From positions 2,840,336 through 2,904,335 of the forward strand of contig NC_019695.1 in the NCBI RefSeq assembly GCF_000317125.1: a stretch of DNA of 64,000 nucleotides. Reading direction: 5' to 3'. The DNA is from Chroococcidiopsis thermalis PCC 7203. GTDB taxonomy: Bacteria; Cyanobacteriota; Cyanobacteriia; Cyanobacteriales; Chroococcidiopsidaceae. Under the pieces are notes generated by a model. The model saw nothing but the letters and a program-made list of their open reading frames with translations. It had not been told where the DNA came from and did no database searches. Shown here piece after piece: positions 8,133-16,877 of this stretch (positions within the stretch are counted from its first letter, which is position 1; each line of letters begins with the position of its first letter). The translations under genes were made by a program, and so were the position numbers.

Positions 8133-9098
8133 ATGACAATCGCCTTGTCAGACCAGGATTATCAACAACTGTGGCAGGAGATGCTGTGTAGCAATATTTC
8201 TCCGCACACCGATCCTGCTGACACGATCTGGAAGTTTCCGCATCAGTTGGGTATTGGGTATAAACGGGTGATTCAGCTGCGGGGTATACTGCTAGAAATT
8301 CACAACTATAACTTGCATGACGATTTGAGCGTCCAATTTCAGCCCTCTAGCACTGCTGAATGTGAATTTGGGTTTCAAATTTCGGGTGCGCGTCATGGTA
8401 TGCGCGGTGGGCAAAACTTTCTTGCTTGGGGTTGGGGGACTGGCGGAACATGGGAAGCTCTAGCAGGAGAAAAAATTGTCAAAGTCGATATTCACCTCGA
8501 ATCTCCCAGCCAGTTGATAAGTTTTATAACCAGCGATCGCCAACAACTCCCTACGCAATTGAAACAACTCATTGAGGGTGTCACTCATGAAACCTACGAA
8601 GAAATTGGCACGATTGCAACTACCATGCAACTACCTCTAGAACAGATTTTGCACTGCCCTTATCAGGGATTAACCAGACAAATCTATCTTGAAAGTAAGT
8701 GTCTGGAACTGATAGCACTACAATTAGAACAATTAGCGACACCGCAAAAGTGCGATCGCTCTCAGGTTCTTAAAGGCAACGATATCGATCGCATTCACCA
8801 AGCCAGGGAAATTTTAATCTGCAAATGCGATCGCCCACCGTCTTTAATGGAGTTAGCACGACAGGTAGGGCTGAATGACTACAAGCTCAAGCTCGGCTTT
8901 CGACAAGTTTTTGGTACTACTGTATTTGGTTATCTACATACTTATCGACTGGAGCGATCGCGCCAATTATTAGAAACGGGGCAGATGAGCGTTGGCGAAG
9001 TCATGCGGACAGTAGGTTATGCTAACCGAGGGCATTTTGCCACAGCTTTTAAGCGCAGGTTTGGCGTTAATCCCAAGACTTACTTATCGAAGCAGTGA
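8133..9098 (+). CDS. AraC/PchR-type transcriptional regulator, cassette 2
   Basis: The start is taken as the ATG at 8133 (MTIALSDQDYQQLWQEM), because it aligns with the other regulators; the frame is open back to a TTG at 8058. The product has about 321 residues. It has the sensing half (FPHQLGIGYKRVIQLRGI, QIYLESKCLELIALQLEQL) and a C-terminal AraC double helix-turn-helix (SLMELARQVGLNDYKLKLGFRQVFGTTVFGYLHTYRLE, then VGEVMRTVGYANRGHFATAFKRRFGVNP). It probably activates the receptor 188 bp downstream through the 21-bp-period repeat that begins right after its stop codon. Confidence 0.9.
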   Translation: MTIALSDQDYQQLWQEMLCSNISPHTDPADTIWKFPHQLGIGYKRVIQLRGILLEIHNYNLHDDLSVQFQPSSTAECEFGFQISGARHGMRGGQNFLAWGWGTGGTWEALAGEKIVKVDIHLESPSQLISFITSDRQQLPTQLKQLIEGVTHETYEEIGTIATTMQLPLEQILHCPYQGLTRQIYLESKCLELIALQLEQLATPQKCDRSQVLKGNDIDRIHQAREILICKCDRPPSLMELARQVGLNDYKLKLGFRQVFGTTVFGYLHTYRLERSRQLLETGQMSVGEVMRTVGYANRGHFATAFKRRFGVNPKTYLSKQ

Positions 9099-9103
9099 CA
9101 ATA

Positions 9104-9180
9104 ATCCGTTTAGGGATCGAAAAAATCCGTCTGCGAGCCATTTTTCTGTCAAGAGGGCTAGCAAGTTCGTGTATGCTTAT
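9104..9180 (+). promoter_or_regulatory. Predicted operator and -10 box of the cassette 2 receptor
   Basis: AATCCGTTT at 9105-9112 and AATCCGTCT at 9126-9133 form a direct repeat of 21-bp period, on the same strand as the receptor. A TATGCT hexamer at 9173-9178 can act as a -10 box. An almost identical arrangement without any following receptor gene exists at 21801-21866. Confidence 0.55.
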
Positions 9181-9286
9181 TGAGAAGATTTTTAATTAGC
9201 GCTCAAAACATCTGTCCAGTCTTGTTACTACCATCTTGACTGTCTCGGTGGTACGCCAAGCAGGGGCAGTTGGGACGTGGGGAGAT

Positions 9287-11869
9287 ATGCGTAAACAAGA
9301 GCAATTACTTAGCAGTTTATGTCTGGCAGCGATCGCGATCGTCGTAGCTCAACCAGTTAGGGCAGAAGAAAAAACATTACTTCAGTCACCGATTAGCACC
9401 GATTTGCTCACACAACAGCCACTGACAACAGAAGCCGCAGAAATCATAAAAGTAACAGGTGTGAGGCTAAAACCCACTGCCCAAGGTTTATCAATCATTT
9501 TAGAAACTCCAACAGGGCGATCGCTACCAGCCCAGACTTTCAGCAAGGGCAATGCTTTAATTGCTGACATTCCTAATACTCAGCTAGCCTTACCAGAAGA
9601 AAGTTTTCGCGCTGAAAACCCTACCGAGGGTATTACTTCTGTCACCGTGACTCAAGTGAATGCCAATAATATTCGAGTCACCGTCACGGGAGAAACAGCA
9701 GCACCAACAGCACAGATCGTTCAAAGTGCCAGTGGTTTAGTTTTAAGCGTGACTCCTGAAACTCCAGAAGCAGCAGAAGAGGTAGATATTGTAGTCACGG
9801 CAAGCCGTGTAGCACAAGCTTTAGAAGACGTGCCGCGATCGGTGACGGTTATAGAACGCGAACAAATTCAGCAACAGGCTAACGTCTCGCCGTCGCGTAA
9901 CTTACAAGATATTCTTACTAACTTAGTGCCTGGTTTGGCTCCTTCAACTCAAAGTAGCATCAATAGCAATCAAACTTTGCGGGGGCGGACACCTCAAGTT
10001 TTAATTGATGGTGTTCCTGTCAGATCGAATTTTATTGCCCAACCTAGAGACTTGAGAAGCATCGATCCCGCGTCTGTCGATCGCGTGGAAGTGGTTCGAG
10101 GTCCCAGCGCGATTTACGGTGATGGTGGAACGGGGGGTGTCATCAATATTATTACCAGACGACCACCAGATGAAGAAGGGATCGTTTCGAGGGCAGAAGT
10201 CGGAGTTGATTTCTCAACAACAAATTCAGCAGATAGTTTTGGTAACTATTTGGAATATTCGCTATCAGGACGGCAGGGAAATACTGACTTTTTGGCGGTT
10301 CTCTCGCGCAAGCAGACAGGCGGTTTCTTTGATGCCCAAGGCGATCGCATTCCCCAATTCGCACCAACTGCCGATACTGAAACTTTAAACTTGCTGGCTA
10401 AGGTAGGGGTAGACCTCACCGACGAGCAACGCCTGCAATTGACATTTGAACATTTTGATGCAAACGAAGACTTTGGATTTATTTCCGATCCAATTGTGGC
10501 GGATCTTCCAGGAATTCAAAAAGCACGGGCGCTGCAACTCGATAATCCAGAACTCATTGGTAGTAAAAGACCTGGCAACCGCAATACAATAGTTAATCTC
10601 AACTACAGCCACGAAAATTTATTTGGTAGTCGGGTACAAGCGCAGGCGTACTTTCGTAACAGCCCCATAGTAACTACACCCGACGATCTACGACCGTTTG
10701 GTTTTGTAGACCCAGGAGTTTACCAAACCAATGTGGACAAAGAAGCGTTTGGCGGCAGACTTCAGGCTGAAACTCCTTTATCGCCAGCTTTGAGTTTGCT
10801 CTGGGGAGCTGACTATTTTGATGAGGATATTTCCCAGACGATTGAAGTTTTCGATCCAGAAGTATTCGATGCCAGCGGTAGGCGAATTTTTCAAAAAACG
10901 CGCGATGTCACTTATACTCCTCCATACAACTTTAATAGTCTCGGTTTATTTGCTCAGTTGCAATGGGAAGTCAGCGATCGCACTTCTGTAAATGGCGGAG
11001 CGCGATACGAGCGTTTTGGCTTAGATATTGACGACTATACGGCGATCGGTTTCGGGCAGATCCCAGATCGGGCGATCGAAGGTGGTAACATCAACTTTGA
11101 CGATGTTTTGTTTAATCTTGGGGCGATTCACAACATTACAGATGAAATTAGCCTATTTGCTAGCTTTGCTCAAGGCTTCTCTGCGCCAGATTTCGGCAAC
11201 ATCTTACGTACTCCTCCCGATGCTTTGACTTCGGTAGAAAACGATCTCGAAGTTACCAGTCCCCAAAAAGTAGATAGTTTCGAGCTGGGTGTGCGCGGTA
11301 ACTGGTCTAATATCCAAGCGTCCCTAGCTGGTTTTTACAGTACCTCAGAATTGGGTATAGATTTTGTAGATAGCCCAGTTGGTTTTGAGATTGTCCGACA
11401 ACCACAGCGGTTCTATGGCTTAGAAGCTACGCTTGACTGGCAAGTAGGCGGCGGTTGGGGATTAGGTGGAACAGCCAGTTTGATTAAAGGCGAATTTGAA
11501 GATGAAGATGGCGAATACTTGAATGCCAGTAGTAATGTTGCCTTTCCACCGAAGCTAACTGCTTATGTGCAATACAAAACTGACGGTGGCTGGCTGAATC
11601 GCTTGCAGTTGCTTTTTGTTGGCGATCGCGACGCTGGGTTTGAAGACGGCTCCGATCCCGTACCCATCGAGAGCTACACCACGTTAGACTACATTAGCAG
11701 CATTCCCTTACTTGGTGGCAGGCTCGCCCTCAGTGTTGAGAACTTGCTGAACGAACAATATATACCAGTTGTGAATCAGTATTTTGGCGGTTTTGGCGGA
11801 ATCGACGAGATCAGTAATATTGCCGCTAGAGGTAGAACGGTTCGCCTTGGCTACTCAATTGAGTGGTAA
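9287..11869 (+). CDS. TonB-dependent receptor with AMIN domain, cassette 2
   Basis: I start this gene at the ATG at 9287, which opens a normal signal peptide (MRKQEQLLSSLCLAAIAIVV, cleaved after PVRA); the frame is open to a TTG at 9236. The protein has about 860 residues: an AMIN domain (GLSIILETPTGR, LIADIPNTQLALP), a TonB-box-like EEVDIVVTASR, a plug (RSVTVIEREQI, GVPVRSNFIAQP, DRVEVVRGPSAIYGDGGTGGVINIITRRP) and a barrel ending in Trp (LGYSIEW). It is more divergent than receptors 1 and 3 and lacks their PPYQGGKQGG insertion. It heads the group receptor, sucrase/ferredoxin-like, binding lipoprotein, MFS remnant. Confidence 0.93.
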   Translation: MRKQEQLLSSLCLAAIAIVVAQPVRAEEKTLLQSPISTDLLTQQPLTTEAAEIIKVTGVRLKPTAQGLSIILETPTGRSLPAQTFSKGNALIADIPNTQLALPEESFRAENPTEGITSVTVTQVNANNIRVTVTGETAAPTAQIVQSASGLVLSVTPETPEAAEEVDIVVTASRVAQALEDVPRSVTVIEREQIQQQANVSPSRNLQDILTNLVPGLAPSTQSSINSNQTLRGRTPQVLIDGVPVRSNFIAQPRDLRSIDPASVDRVEVVRGPSAIYGDGGTGGVINIITRRPPDEEGIVSRAEVGVDFSTTNSADSFGNYLEYSLSGRQGNTDFLAVLSRKQTGGFFDAQGDRIPQFAPTADTETLNLLAKVGVDLTDEQRLQLTFEHFDANEDFGFISDPIVADLPGIQKARALQLDNPELIGSKRPGNRNTIVNLNYSHENLFGSRVQAQAYFRNSPIVTTPDDLRPFGFVDPGVYQTNVDKEAFGGRLQAETPLSPALSLLWGADYFDEDISQTIEVFDPEVFDASGRRIFQKTRDVTYTPPYNFNSLGLFAQLQWEVSDRTSVNGGARYERFGLDIDDYTAIGFGQIPDRAIEGGNINFDDVLFNLGAIHNITDEISLFASFAQGFSAPDFGNILRTPPDALTSVENDLEVTSPQKVDSFELGVRGNWSNIQASLAGFYSTSELGIDFVDSPVGFEIVRQPQRFYGLEATLDWQVGGGWGLGGTASLIKGEFEDEDGEYLNASSNVAFPPKLTAYVQYKTDGGWLNRLQLLFVGDRDAGFEDGSDPVPIESYTTLDYISSIPLLGGRLALSVENLLNEQYIPVVNQYFGGFGGIDEISNIAARGRTVRLGYSIEW

Positions 11870-11881
11870 TCTCTATGACAT

Positions 11882-12859
11882 ATGGACAAATTCTTTTGTG
11901 CTGAAGCATCGCGTCAAGCTGAAGAAAACCCCATCGGTTGGGCGGCTCCCTGTCAACTTTACATATTAATAGAATGTCCGCCGCCGTGGACAGGAGATGA
12001 GTTTGCTTCCCAATCTATACCCGCTAATTTAAAAGTTTTAGTGGAGGAGATTTATCGAGCTGAGCCTGCGGCGATGGTACTGTTGATTTACAGTCACATT
12101 CTGACAAGGAAAGACCCTACCAAATTGCTGATATTTCGTCAAAAATCGGGTCTTTGTGATGGATACAGCAAGCAGGAAACTGAAGTTAATTGCATCAACG
12201 ATATTGCTTTGGTTTTACAAGATTATTTGGCTAACCCGATTCAGACAGAAGATCCGCCACCGCTAACTAGAGACATCTTAATTTGTACCCACGGCAGCCA
12301 CGACAAATGTTGTGCTAAGTATGGTATTCCTTTTTATCGGCAAGCCATAGCTACTGTGACTAGTCTCGGTTTAGAGAACGTTCGCATTTGGCAATCGAGT
12401 CATTTTGGCGGACATCGCTTTGCACCTACAGCATTAGATTTTCCTTCAGGTCGTTGTTATGGCAGGCTGGATGCTAAATCTTTTACCTCAATTTTGACTT
12501 ATAACGGCGATATCCAAGACTTAAAATCGGTTTATCGGGGTTGGGGTATTTTATCTGGTTCCGATTACCCAATTCCAGCGCAACTCGTAGAACAAGAGCT
12601 GATGCTGCGATATAGTTGGGATTGGTTTAAATACAAAGTTGCTAGTCGAATTGTCGAGCAAAATGAAGATGCCAGTTTCAACTGTGTTGAATTAACTTTT
12701 GCAACACCGGATGGCGCGATCGCTCGTTATAGAGCAGATGTAGTTGAAGATCGGAGCAAAGCTTTATATCTAATTGGAGACTGTAATGGTACGGAAGTGG
12801 AAAAATTGCCCAAATTCTATGTCAAAAATTTGACTCAATTGGAATGCGATCGTGATTGA
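11882..12859 (+). CDS. Sucrase/ferredoxin-like (thioredoxin-fold [2Fe-2S]) protein
   Basis: This 325-residue protein matches the sucraseferredoxin-like family. Key motifs are CTHGSHDKCCAKYG, with clustered Cys residues, and SSHFGGHRFAPTAL, which together form the thioredoxin-like ferredoxin core, plus an N-terminal GWAAPCQLYILIECPPPW. Family members can bind an iron-sulphur cluster. It lies between a siderophore receptor and a siderophore-binding lipoprotein, and its end overlaps the latter's GTG start by 8 bp. A role in reductive release of iron from the imported chelate is a reasonable inference. No signal peptide is seen, so it is cytosolic. Confidence 0.8.
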   Translation: MDKFFCAEASRQAEENPIGWAAPCQLYILIECPPPWTGDEFASQSIPANLKVLVEEIYRAEPAAMVLLIYSHILTRKDPTKLLIFRQKSGLCDGYSKQETEVNCINDIALVLQDYLANPIQTEDPPPLTRDILICTHGSHDKCCAKYGIPFYRQAIATVTSLGLENVRIWQSSHFGGHRFAPTALDFPSGRCYGRLDAKSFTSILTYNGDIQDLKSVYRGWGILSGSDYPIPAQLVEQELMLRYSWDWFKYKVASRIVEQNEDASFNCVELTFATPDGAIARYRADVVEDRSKALYLIGDCNGTEVEKLPKFYVKNLTQLECDRD

Positions 12860-13850
12860 ACGGTTCTACCATTCATTCAAGTTTTGCCTGCTTGTTATCT
12901 TAACCTTTCTGACGATTGCAGCTTGTTATGGCAGGACTACTCAGCAGATGGCTTTTACCAGCGCTCAAGCCTCGACATCCTCATGCCAAGTCATTCAACA
13001 TATTAGCGGTAAAACCCAAGTTTGCGGTCAACCCCAACAAGTGGTTGCACTCAGTCCGCCGTTGTTAGATATCATGTTAGCACTTGGGGTACAACCGCTA
13101 GCTTATGCTGAAGTAGATTTGTTTACAAGGCGCAAATTTGACAAACCAGAAGCACAAATTCCCTTTTTAGGCAAGTATATAACGACCAAACCGATTAACT
13201 TGGGCAGTCGCGATCGCCCCTCACAAGAATTGTTGCTGTGGCTAAAACCAGATCTGATTTTGGGCGAACCAGAATATAACAAAAATAATTACCATTTACT
13301 TGCCAAAATTGCCCCAACTTTACTATTTAGAATTCAAGAAAAAGATGATTGGCAACAGCATATTTCGGCGATCGCACGCGCACTGGGACGCGAAGAACGA
13401 GCAAAACAAGTCATTGCCGAATACAAACAACAAATTACCCAAACTAAAGCTGCACTAGCACCCATCGCAGCACAACAGCGCCGGATATTGGTGCTGGGGT
13501 TTGGTAGATTAATTGCCGATTCTTTTGTACTCGATCCTGAAGAATTTGTTTGTGGCATACTTCAAGAACTTGGGTTTGAGATTATTACTGTTGGATCGAG
13601 AGAACAAGAGAGATTTAGTCTTTCGCTCGAAGTTCTACCGCAAATTGAAACGGATGTGATTCTCGTCCTTCCTTCTGGTAATAACACCATAGCAAACGCC
13701 CAGCAACAGTGGAGTGAAAATCCGATTTTGCGATCGCTCAGTGCTGACAGGGGTGGAAAAGTCTACTTTACTGATTTTCAACTAACTCGCATTCGGGGAC
13801 CAATTGCAGCTGAAACTTTTGTCAATCGAATGCGCGAAATTTTGAAGTGA
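12852..13850 (+). CDS. Iron-siderophore-binding lipoprotein, cassette 2
   Basis: This 332-residue FecB-type binding protein starts at a GTG that overlaps the upstream gene, which suggests translational coupling. The lipobox ends TIAAC (Cys25). Fold motifs are QQVVALSPPLLDIMLALGVQP, SQELLLWLKPDLILGEPEY and LPQIETDVILVLPSG. The loop carrying LGKYITTKPINLGSRDRPS is characteristic of ferric-siderophore binders. It would be membrane-anchored in the periplasm and needs a permease encoded elsewhere. It is distantly paralogous to the proteins at 2847-3833 and 16878-17831. Confidence 0.88.
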   Translation: MIERFYHSFKFCLLVILTFLTIAACYGRTTQQMAFTSAQASTSSCQVIQHISGKTQVCGQPQQVVALSPPLLDIMLALGVQPLAYAEVDLFTRRKFDKPEAQIPFLGKYITTKPINLGSRDRPSQELLLWLKPDLILGEPEYNKNNYHLLAKIAPTLLFRIQEKDDWQQHISAIARALGREERAKQVIAEYKQQITQTKAALAPIAAQQRRILVLGFGRLIADSFVLDPEEFVCGILQELGFEIITVGSREQERFSLSLEVLPQIETDVILVLPSGNNTIANAQQQWSENPILRSLSADRGGKVYFTDFQLTRIRGPIAAETFVNRMREILK

Positions 13851-13980
13851 GTTGGTAATTGGTAGTTGGTAGTTGGTAGTTGGTAGTTATTCACTTGCTC
13901 CCTCAGCTCCCGATCGCTCCCTCAGCTCTCTCTCCCTTGTCTCCCTTGTCCTCCTTGTTCCCCGACTTCCCACTCCCCAG
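13848..13980. repeat. Heptamer tandem repeats (TGGTAGT type) and CT-rich repeats
   Basis: Several TGGTAGT heptamers (13855-13886) are followed by CTCCCTCAGCT and CTTGTCTCCC words. The same words occur in most gaps between 47 and 62 kb and inside the three NRPS adenylation domains. Confidence 0.85.
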
Positions 13981-13984
13981 TTAT

Positions 13985-14841
13985 ATGCGTAATTTTATTA
14001 CTATTTGGCTCGGTCAACTCGTTTCTACATCATTGGTCTAGCTGGGATCGCGCTGATGGACATTGTGACATTTAGCGTGGCGATCGCCACAGTGTTGTTA
14101 GTACCGATCCCGCAACTACCAGTTCATACTACAGAACACCACAAGAACGCTAGTATCTGGCAGCAACTCACCTTTGGATTTCACTACATCATCAAACGTC
14201 CTGGGTTGCTAGCACTTGTAGTATCCGCTTCTTTGTTTTGGTTTGCTCACGACTTAGGCGGTTCAGTAGCTACACCGATGATTCTGGCTCGTACGGAAAA
14301 TGATGGGCAAATATTAGGCTCTATCTTCTCAATTGCTGGAATTGGGGGTGTTACTGGAGCAGTGCTGTTGAGTGTTTGGGGTGGTCCGAAACGACGCATT
14401 CACGGCTATCTTTTGGGTATGGTAGGAGCAGGTGTAAGTAAAGCAATATTTGGTTTAGGTCAATCCCCCCAGATTTGGCTACCAGCACAATTTTGTTCTT
14501 CGCTCAATTTTCCTTTGCTAGAAAGTTCCCAGACTGCGATTTTGTTAGCTCAGGTAGCGCCTGAGATTCAAGGAAGAGTGTTTGCGGCGCGATCGCTGAT
14601 GTTTCAACTCGTTTCTGCGATAGCATCTTTAATTGCTGAACCGCTAGCCGATGATGTGTTTGAACCAGCAATGCAGCCAGGAGGCAACTTAGCTAGATTA
14701 CTTGGTGGTGTATTTGGGACTCATCCTGGTGCGGGGATGGCAGTTATGTATGTATCCACTTCAACCTGTTTGTTGCTAGTGGGTTTAGGTGGATACGCCT
14801 GTCACTCCCTGCGAGACTTAGATCGTAGCGGATCGGATTAG
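13985..14841 (+). pseudogene. MFS transporter (EntS-like exporter) with internal deletion and frameshift
   Basis: The gene begins at ATG 13985 with a normal MFS N-terminus (MRNFITIWLGQLVSTSLV) and hits a stop after 18 codons. The next frame continues in mid-protein: YIIGLAGIALMDIVTFSVAIA, then six or so membrane helices to a normal-looking C-terminus at 14841. About 150 residues are missing at the join and the two parts are in different frames. The last 278 codons are open and could be translated from a TTG at 14005, but would lack half a transporter. Siderophore exporters of this family often lie beside uptake genes, so this was probably the exporter of cassette 2. Confidence 0.75.
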
Positions 14842-14987
14842 CTTGGTATCGATGTCTGCGAATGATGAATCCGATCTCATGCTGGCACTCAAGACTGACC
14901 TTGAGAATTAATAGCAATAAGATTATGATATTTCAACGTGCGCTAGCTCGTGCTTCGTACAAGCTCTATGTCTGAGAGTCTATTGCC

Positions 14988-15149
14988 ATGCAGATCGGCT
15001 TTTCTGCCCAAAATATCGACGAGTTGTTTGCCGAGTGGAGTCAGAGGACTGAAGCATCTTTGCAGGTAAACTCATCTGAAACAATTCTAGAATTACCGCC
15101 CCAGATGGGCAAAGGCTGGATACGGCAAATGAGACTCTCCAGCGAATGA
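14988..15149 (+). pseudogene. N-terminal remnant of a fourth AraC/PchR-type regulator
   Basis: The 53 codons from ATG 14988 encode MQIGFSAQNIDELFAEWSQR and later LELPPQMGKGWIRQMRL. That matches the first part of the regulators at 6723, 8133 and 20663 (LPxQLGxGYxRxIEL). The DNA then jumps directly into receptor sequence, so the DNA-binding half of the regulator and the start of the receptor are deleted. Confidence 0.75.
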
Positions 15150-15698
15150 GGAGATCGAAGTGGTGGTCACGGCTCAACGAACCGAAGAAGACGTACAGGA
15201 TGTCCCCATCAGCATCAGAGTCTTGACAAAAGAAGAAATTGAAGATGCAGATATCATCACCTTGGAGGACATCGCTCAAAGTACGCCTAACTTTTCAGTT
15301 TTCAACGCCACCGGAAATCGCTATTTCAGTTACTACAGCATTCGAGGACTGTCTTTTGAGTTGAATGGAATGGTAAGTTACGGAACCTATAACGATTTAA
15401 ATTTACGAGCAAGTGTCGGCGGACCACTCGTTGAAGATCGGCTGTTTTATCGGTTGGCGGGCAGCTATGGATCGGCAGATGGATATTTCAGTAACATATT
15501 TCTAGACGATCGCTTGGACGAGCGATCGTTATCAACGTGCGATTAGGATACGAATTTGAGAATTACGGCATTTATTTGTTTGGCAACAATATTTTCGATC
15601 GCGAGTATCTTACTGCTGCCTTTGGGCTTTCTGGCTCAACAACGGGTCAATATGGCACGCCTACAACTTATGGCATTCAATTTAGAGCGCAATTTTAG
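15148..15698 (+). pseudogene. Remnant of a fourth TonB-dependent receptor
   Basis: Three receptor blocks are joined here. From 15148 a plug is readable: EEIEVVVTAQRTEEDVQDVP, then LEDIAQSTPNFSVFNATGNR. A barrel fragment follows (SVGGPLVEDRLFYRLAGSYG). After a frameshift near 15525, the C-terminal strands VRLGYEFENYGIYLFGNNIF and YGIQFRAQF end in Phe at 15698, the usual last residue. The block has no AMIN domain and belongs to a different receptor subfamily from the three intact ones. Most of the barrel has been lost. Confidence 0.8.
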
Positions 15699-15845
15699 AG
15701 TTGAAGGAGCAACACGCGCTGGGGACATTACCACTTTTGGATTGTTTGTTTTCAATAGTTGCGGTAATTTTGTGCGAGTCAACGAGTACCGTTAGGATTG
15801 ATTGTAAAATCTATAGCAATCCTAGATAAATCGTGAAATCGATTG

Positions 15846-15883
15846 CCCATGTAGAGACGTTACATGTAACGTCTCTACATGGG
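15846..15883. repeat. 38-bp perfect palindrome (GTAGAGACGTTACATGTAACGT family)
   Basis: This is a perfect inverted repeat centred at 15864/15865, with arms CCCATGTAGAGACGTTACA. A 30-bp relative with the same GTAGAGACGTTA arms lies at 62376-62405. This type of palindrome is a common dispersed repeat in cyanobacterial genomes. Here it sits 18 bp upstream of the truncated 5' end of the DUF2887 gene. Confidence 0.9.
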
Positions 15884-15901
15884 AAACGTTAATCACCCAG
15901 T

Positions 15902-16732
15902 TTGTTATTTGAACTCTTGACAAATCCGCCAGCAAATGCAGACAAATATAGGTTTGATTCAGTCGCTGTTAAAGAACCGAAATTTGAAATTGATGGCGTA
16001 TTTCTACCACCAGTTGAGGAAAGTCCTGGTGTGGTGTATTTTTGTGAGGTGCAATTCCAGAAGGATGAAAGGCTCTATGAAAGGGTATTTGCGGAATCCT
16101 ATTTATATTTCTACCGCAATCGTGACAGGTTTAGTAACTTACAAATAGTCATAATATATCCGTCCCGCAGTCTCGAACAAAGCGATCTTCTCCCCTACTT
16201 AAGTCGGCTCAACAGCCCACAGGTAAATCGGATATATTTGGATGAATTGGGTGATATTCGCTCCTTACCCGTATGGGTGGCATTGATGGTTCTGACTACG
16301 TTAGAGGAAAGCCGCACCACTGAGGAAGCAAGGTATTTGCTAGCTAGAAGTCAACAGGAAACTTCTCAGCTAGCAAATCGCGCCATAATAGATTTATTAA
16401 CGACGATAATGGTGTACAAGTTTGATAGTAAAAGTCAAAGGGAGGTAGAGGAAATGTTAGGCATAACACTCAAAGAAACACAGGTTTACAGAGAAATTAA
16501 GCAGGAAGGAATACAAGAAGGAGAACAAAGAGGACGAGAGCAAGGACGAGAGGAAGGCGAAAAATCTCTCGTTTTGCGTCAATTATCTCGACGGGTGGGA
16601 GAATTACCGCAAGAGGCGCGATCGCGCATTGAATCTCTTTCTTTGGAACAATTGGAAAATCTTGGTGAAGCTTTGCTTGATTTTACCAGCATAACCGATC
16701 TACAAGCTTGGTTGGAAGCACTTGAGAGCTAA
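15902..16732 (+). CDS. Rpn/PD-(D/E)XK nuclease family protein (DUF2887), 5'-truncated
   Basis: The 276-residue product has the DUF2887 core: FELLTNPPANADKYRFDSVAVKEPKFEIDGVFLPP, then VVYFCEVQFQKDERLYERVFAESYLYF, which carries the nuclease D and E-x-Q residues. It ends in a charged EGEQRGREQGREEGE coiled region and a small helical domain. Family members usually start about 15-20 residues earlier (a D-x-IFYxIF segment). Here only a TTG is available, an in-frame TAA lies at 15890-15892, and a 38-bp palindrome is just upstream. These proteins resemble the Rpn recombination-promoting nucleases. Expression of this copy is doubtful. Confidence 0.78.
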   Translation: MLFELLTNPPANADKYRFDSVAVKEPKFEIDGVFLPPVEESPGVVYFCEVQFQKDERLYERVFAESYLYFYRNRDRFSNLQIVIIYPSRSLEQSDLLPYLSRLNSPQVNRIYLDELGDIRSLPVWVALMVLTTLEESRTTEEARYLLARSQQETSQLANRAIIDLLTTIMVYKFDSKSQREVEEMLGITLKETQVYREIKQEGIQEGEQRGREQGREEGEKSLVLRQLSRRVGELPQEARSRIESLSLEQLENLGEALLDFTSITDLQAWLEALES

Positions 16733-16877
16733 CTGTTTCCCGACTGCTGATAACTGTTCGCTGATAGGGCAACAATATTTTTAATCTAGAAGTTAGCAGT
16801 TGGCGATCGCTTTTTTAGTGTTTTTTTAATTACCACAACCTTCAAAGAGTGTTTTAGATATTAATCTTATTTTAAAA

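Noticed and set aside
15556-15795. Open frame of 79 codons with a hydrophobic start
   Set aside because: It is another frame of the receptor remnant, whose C-terminal strands are readable in the alternative frame up to 15698.
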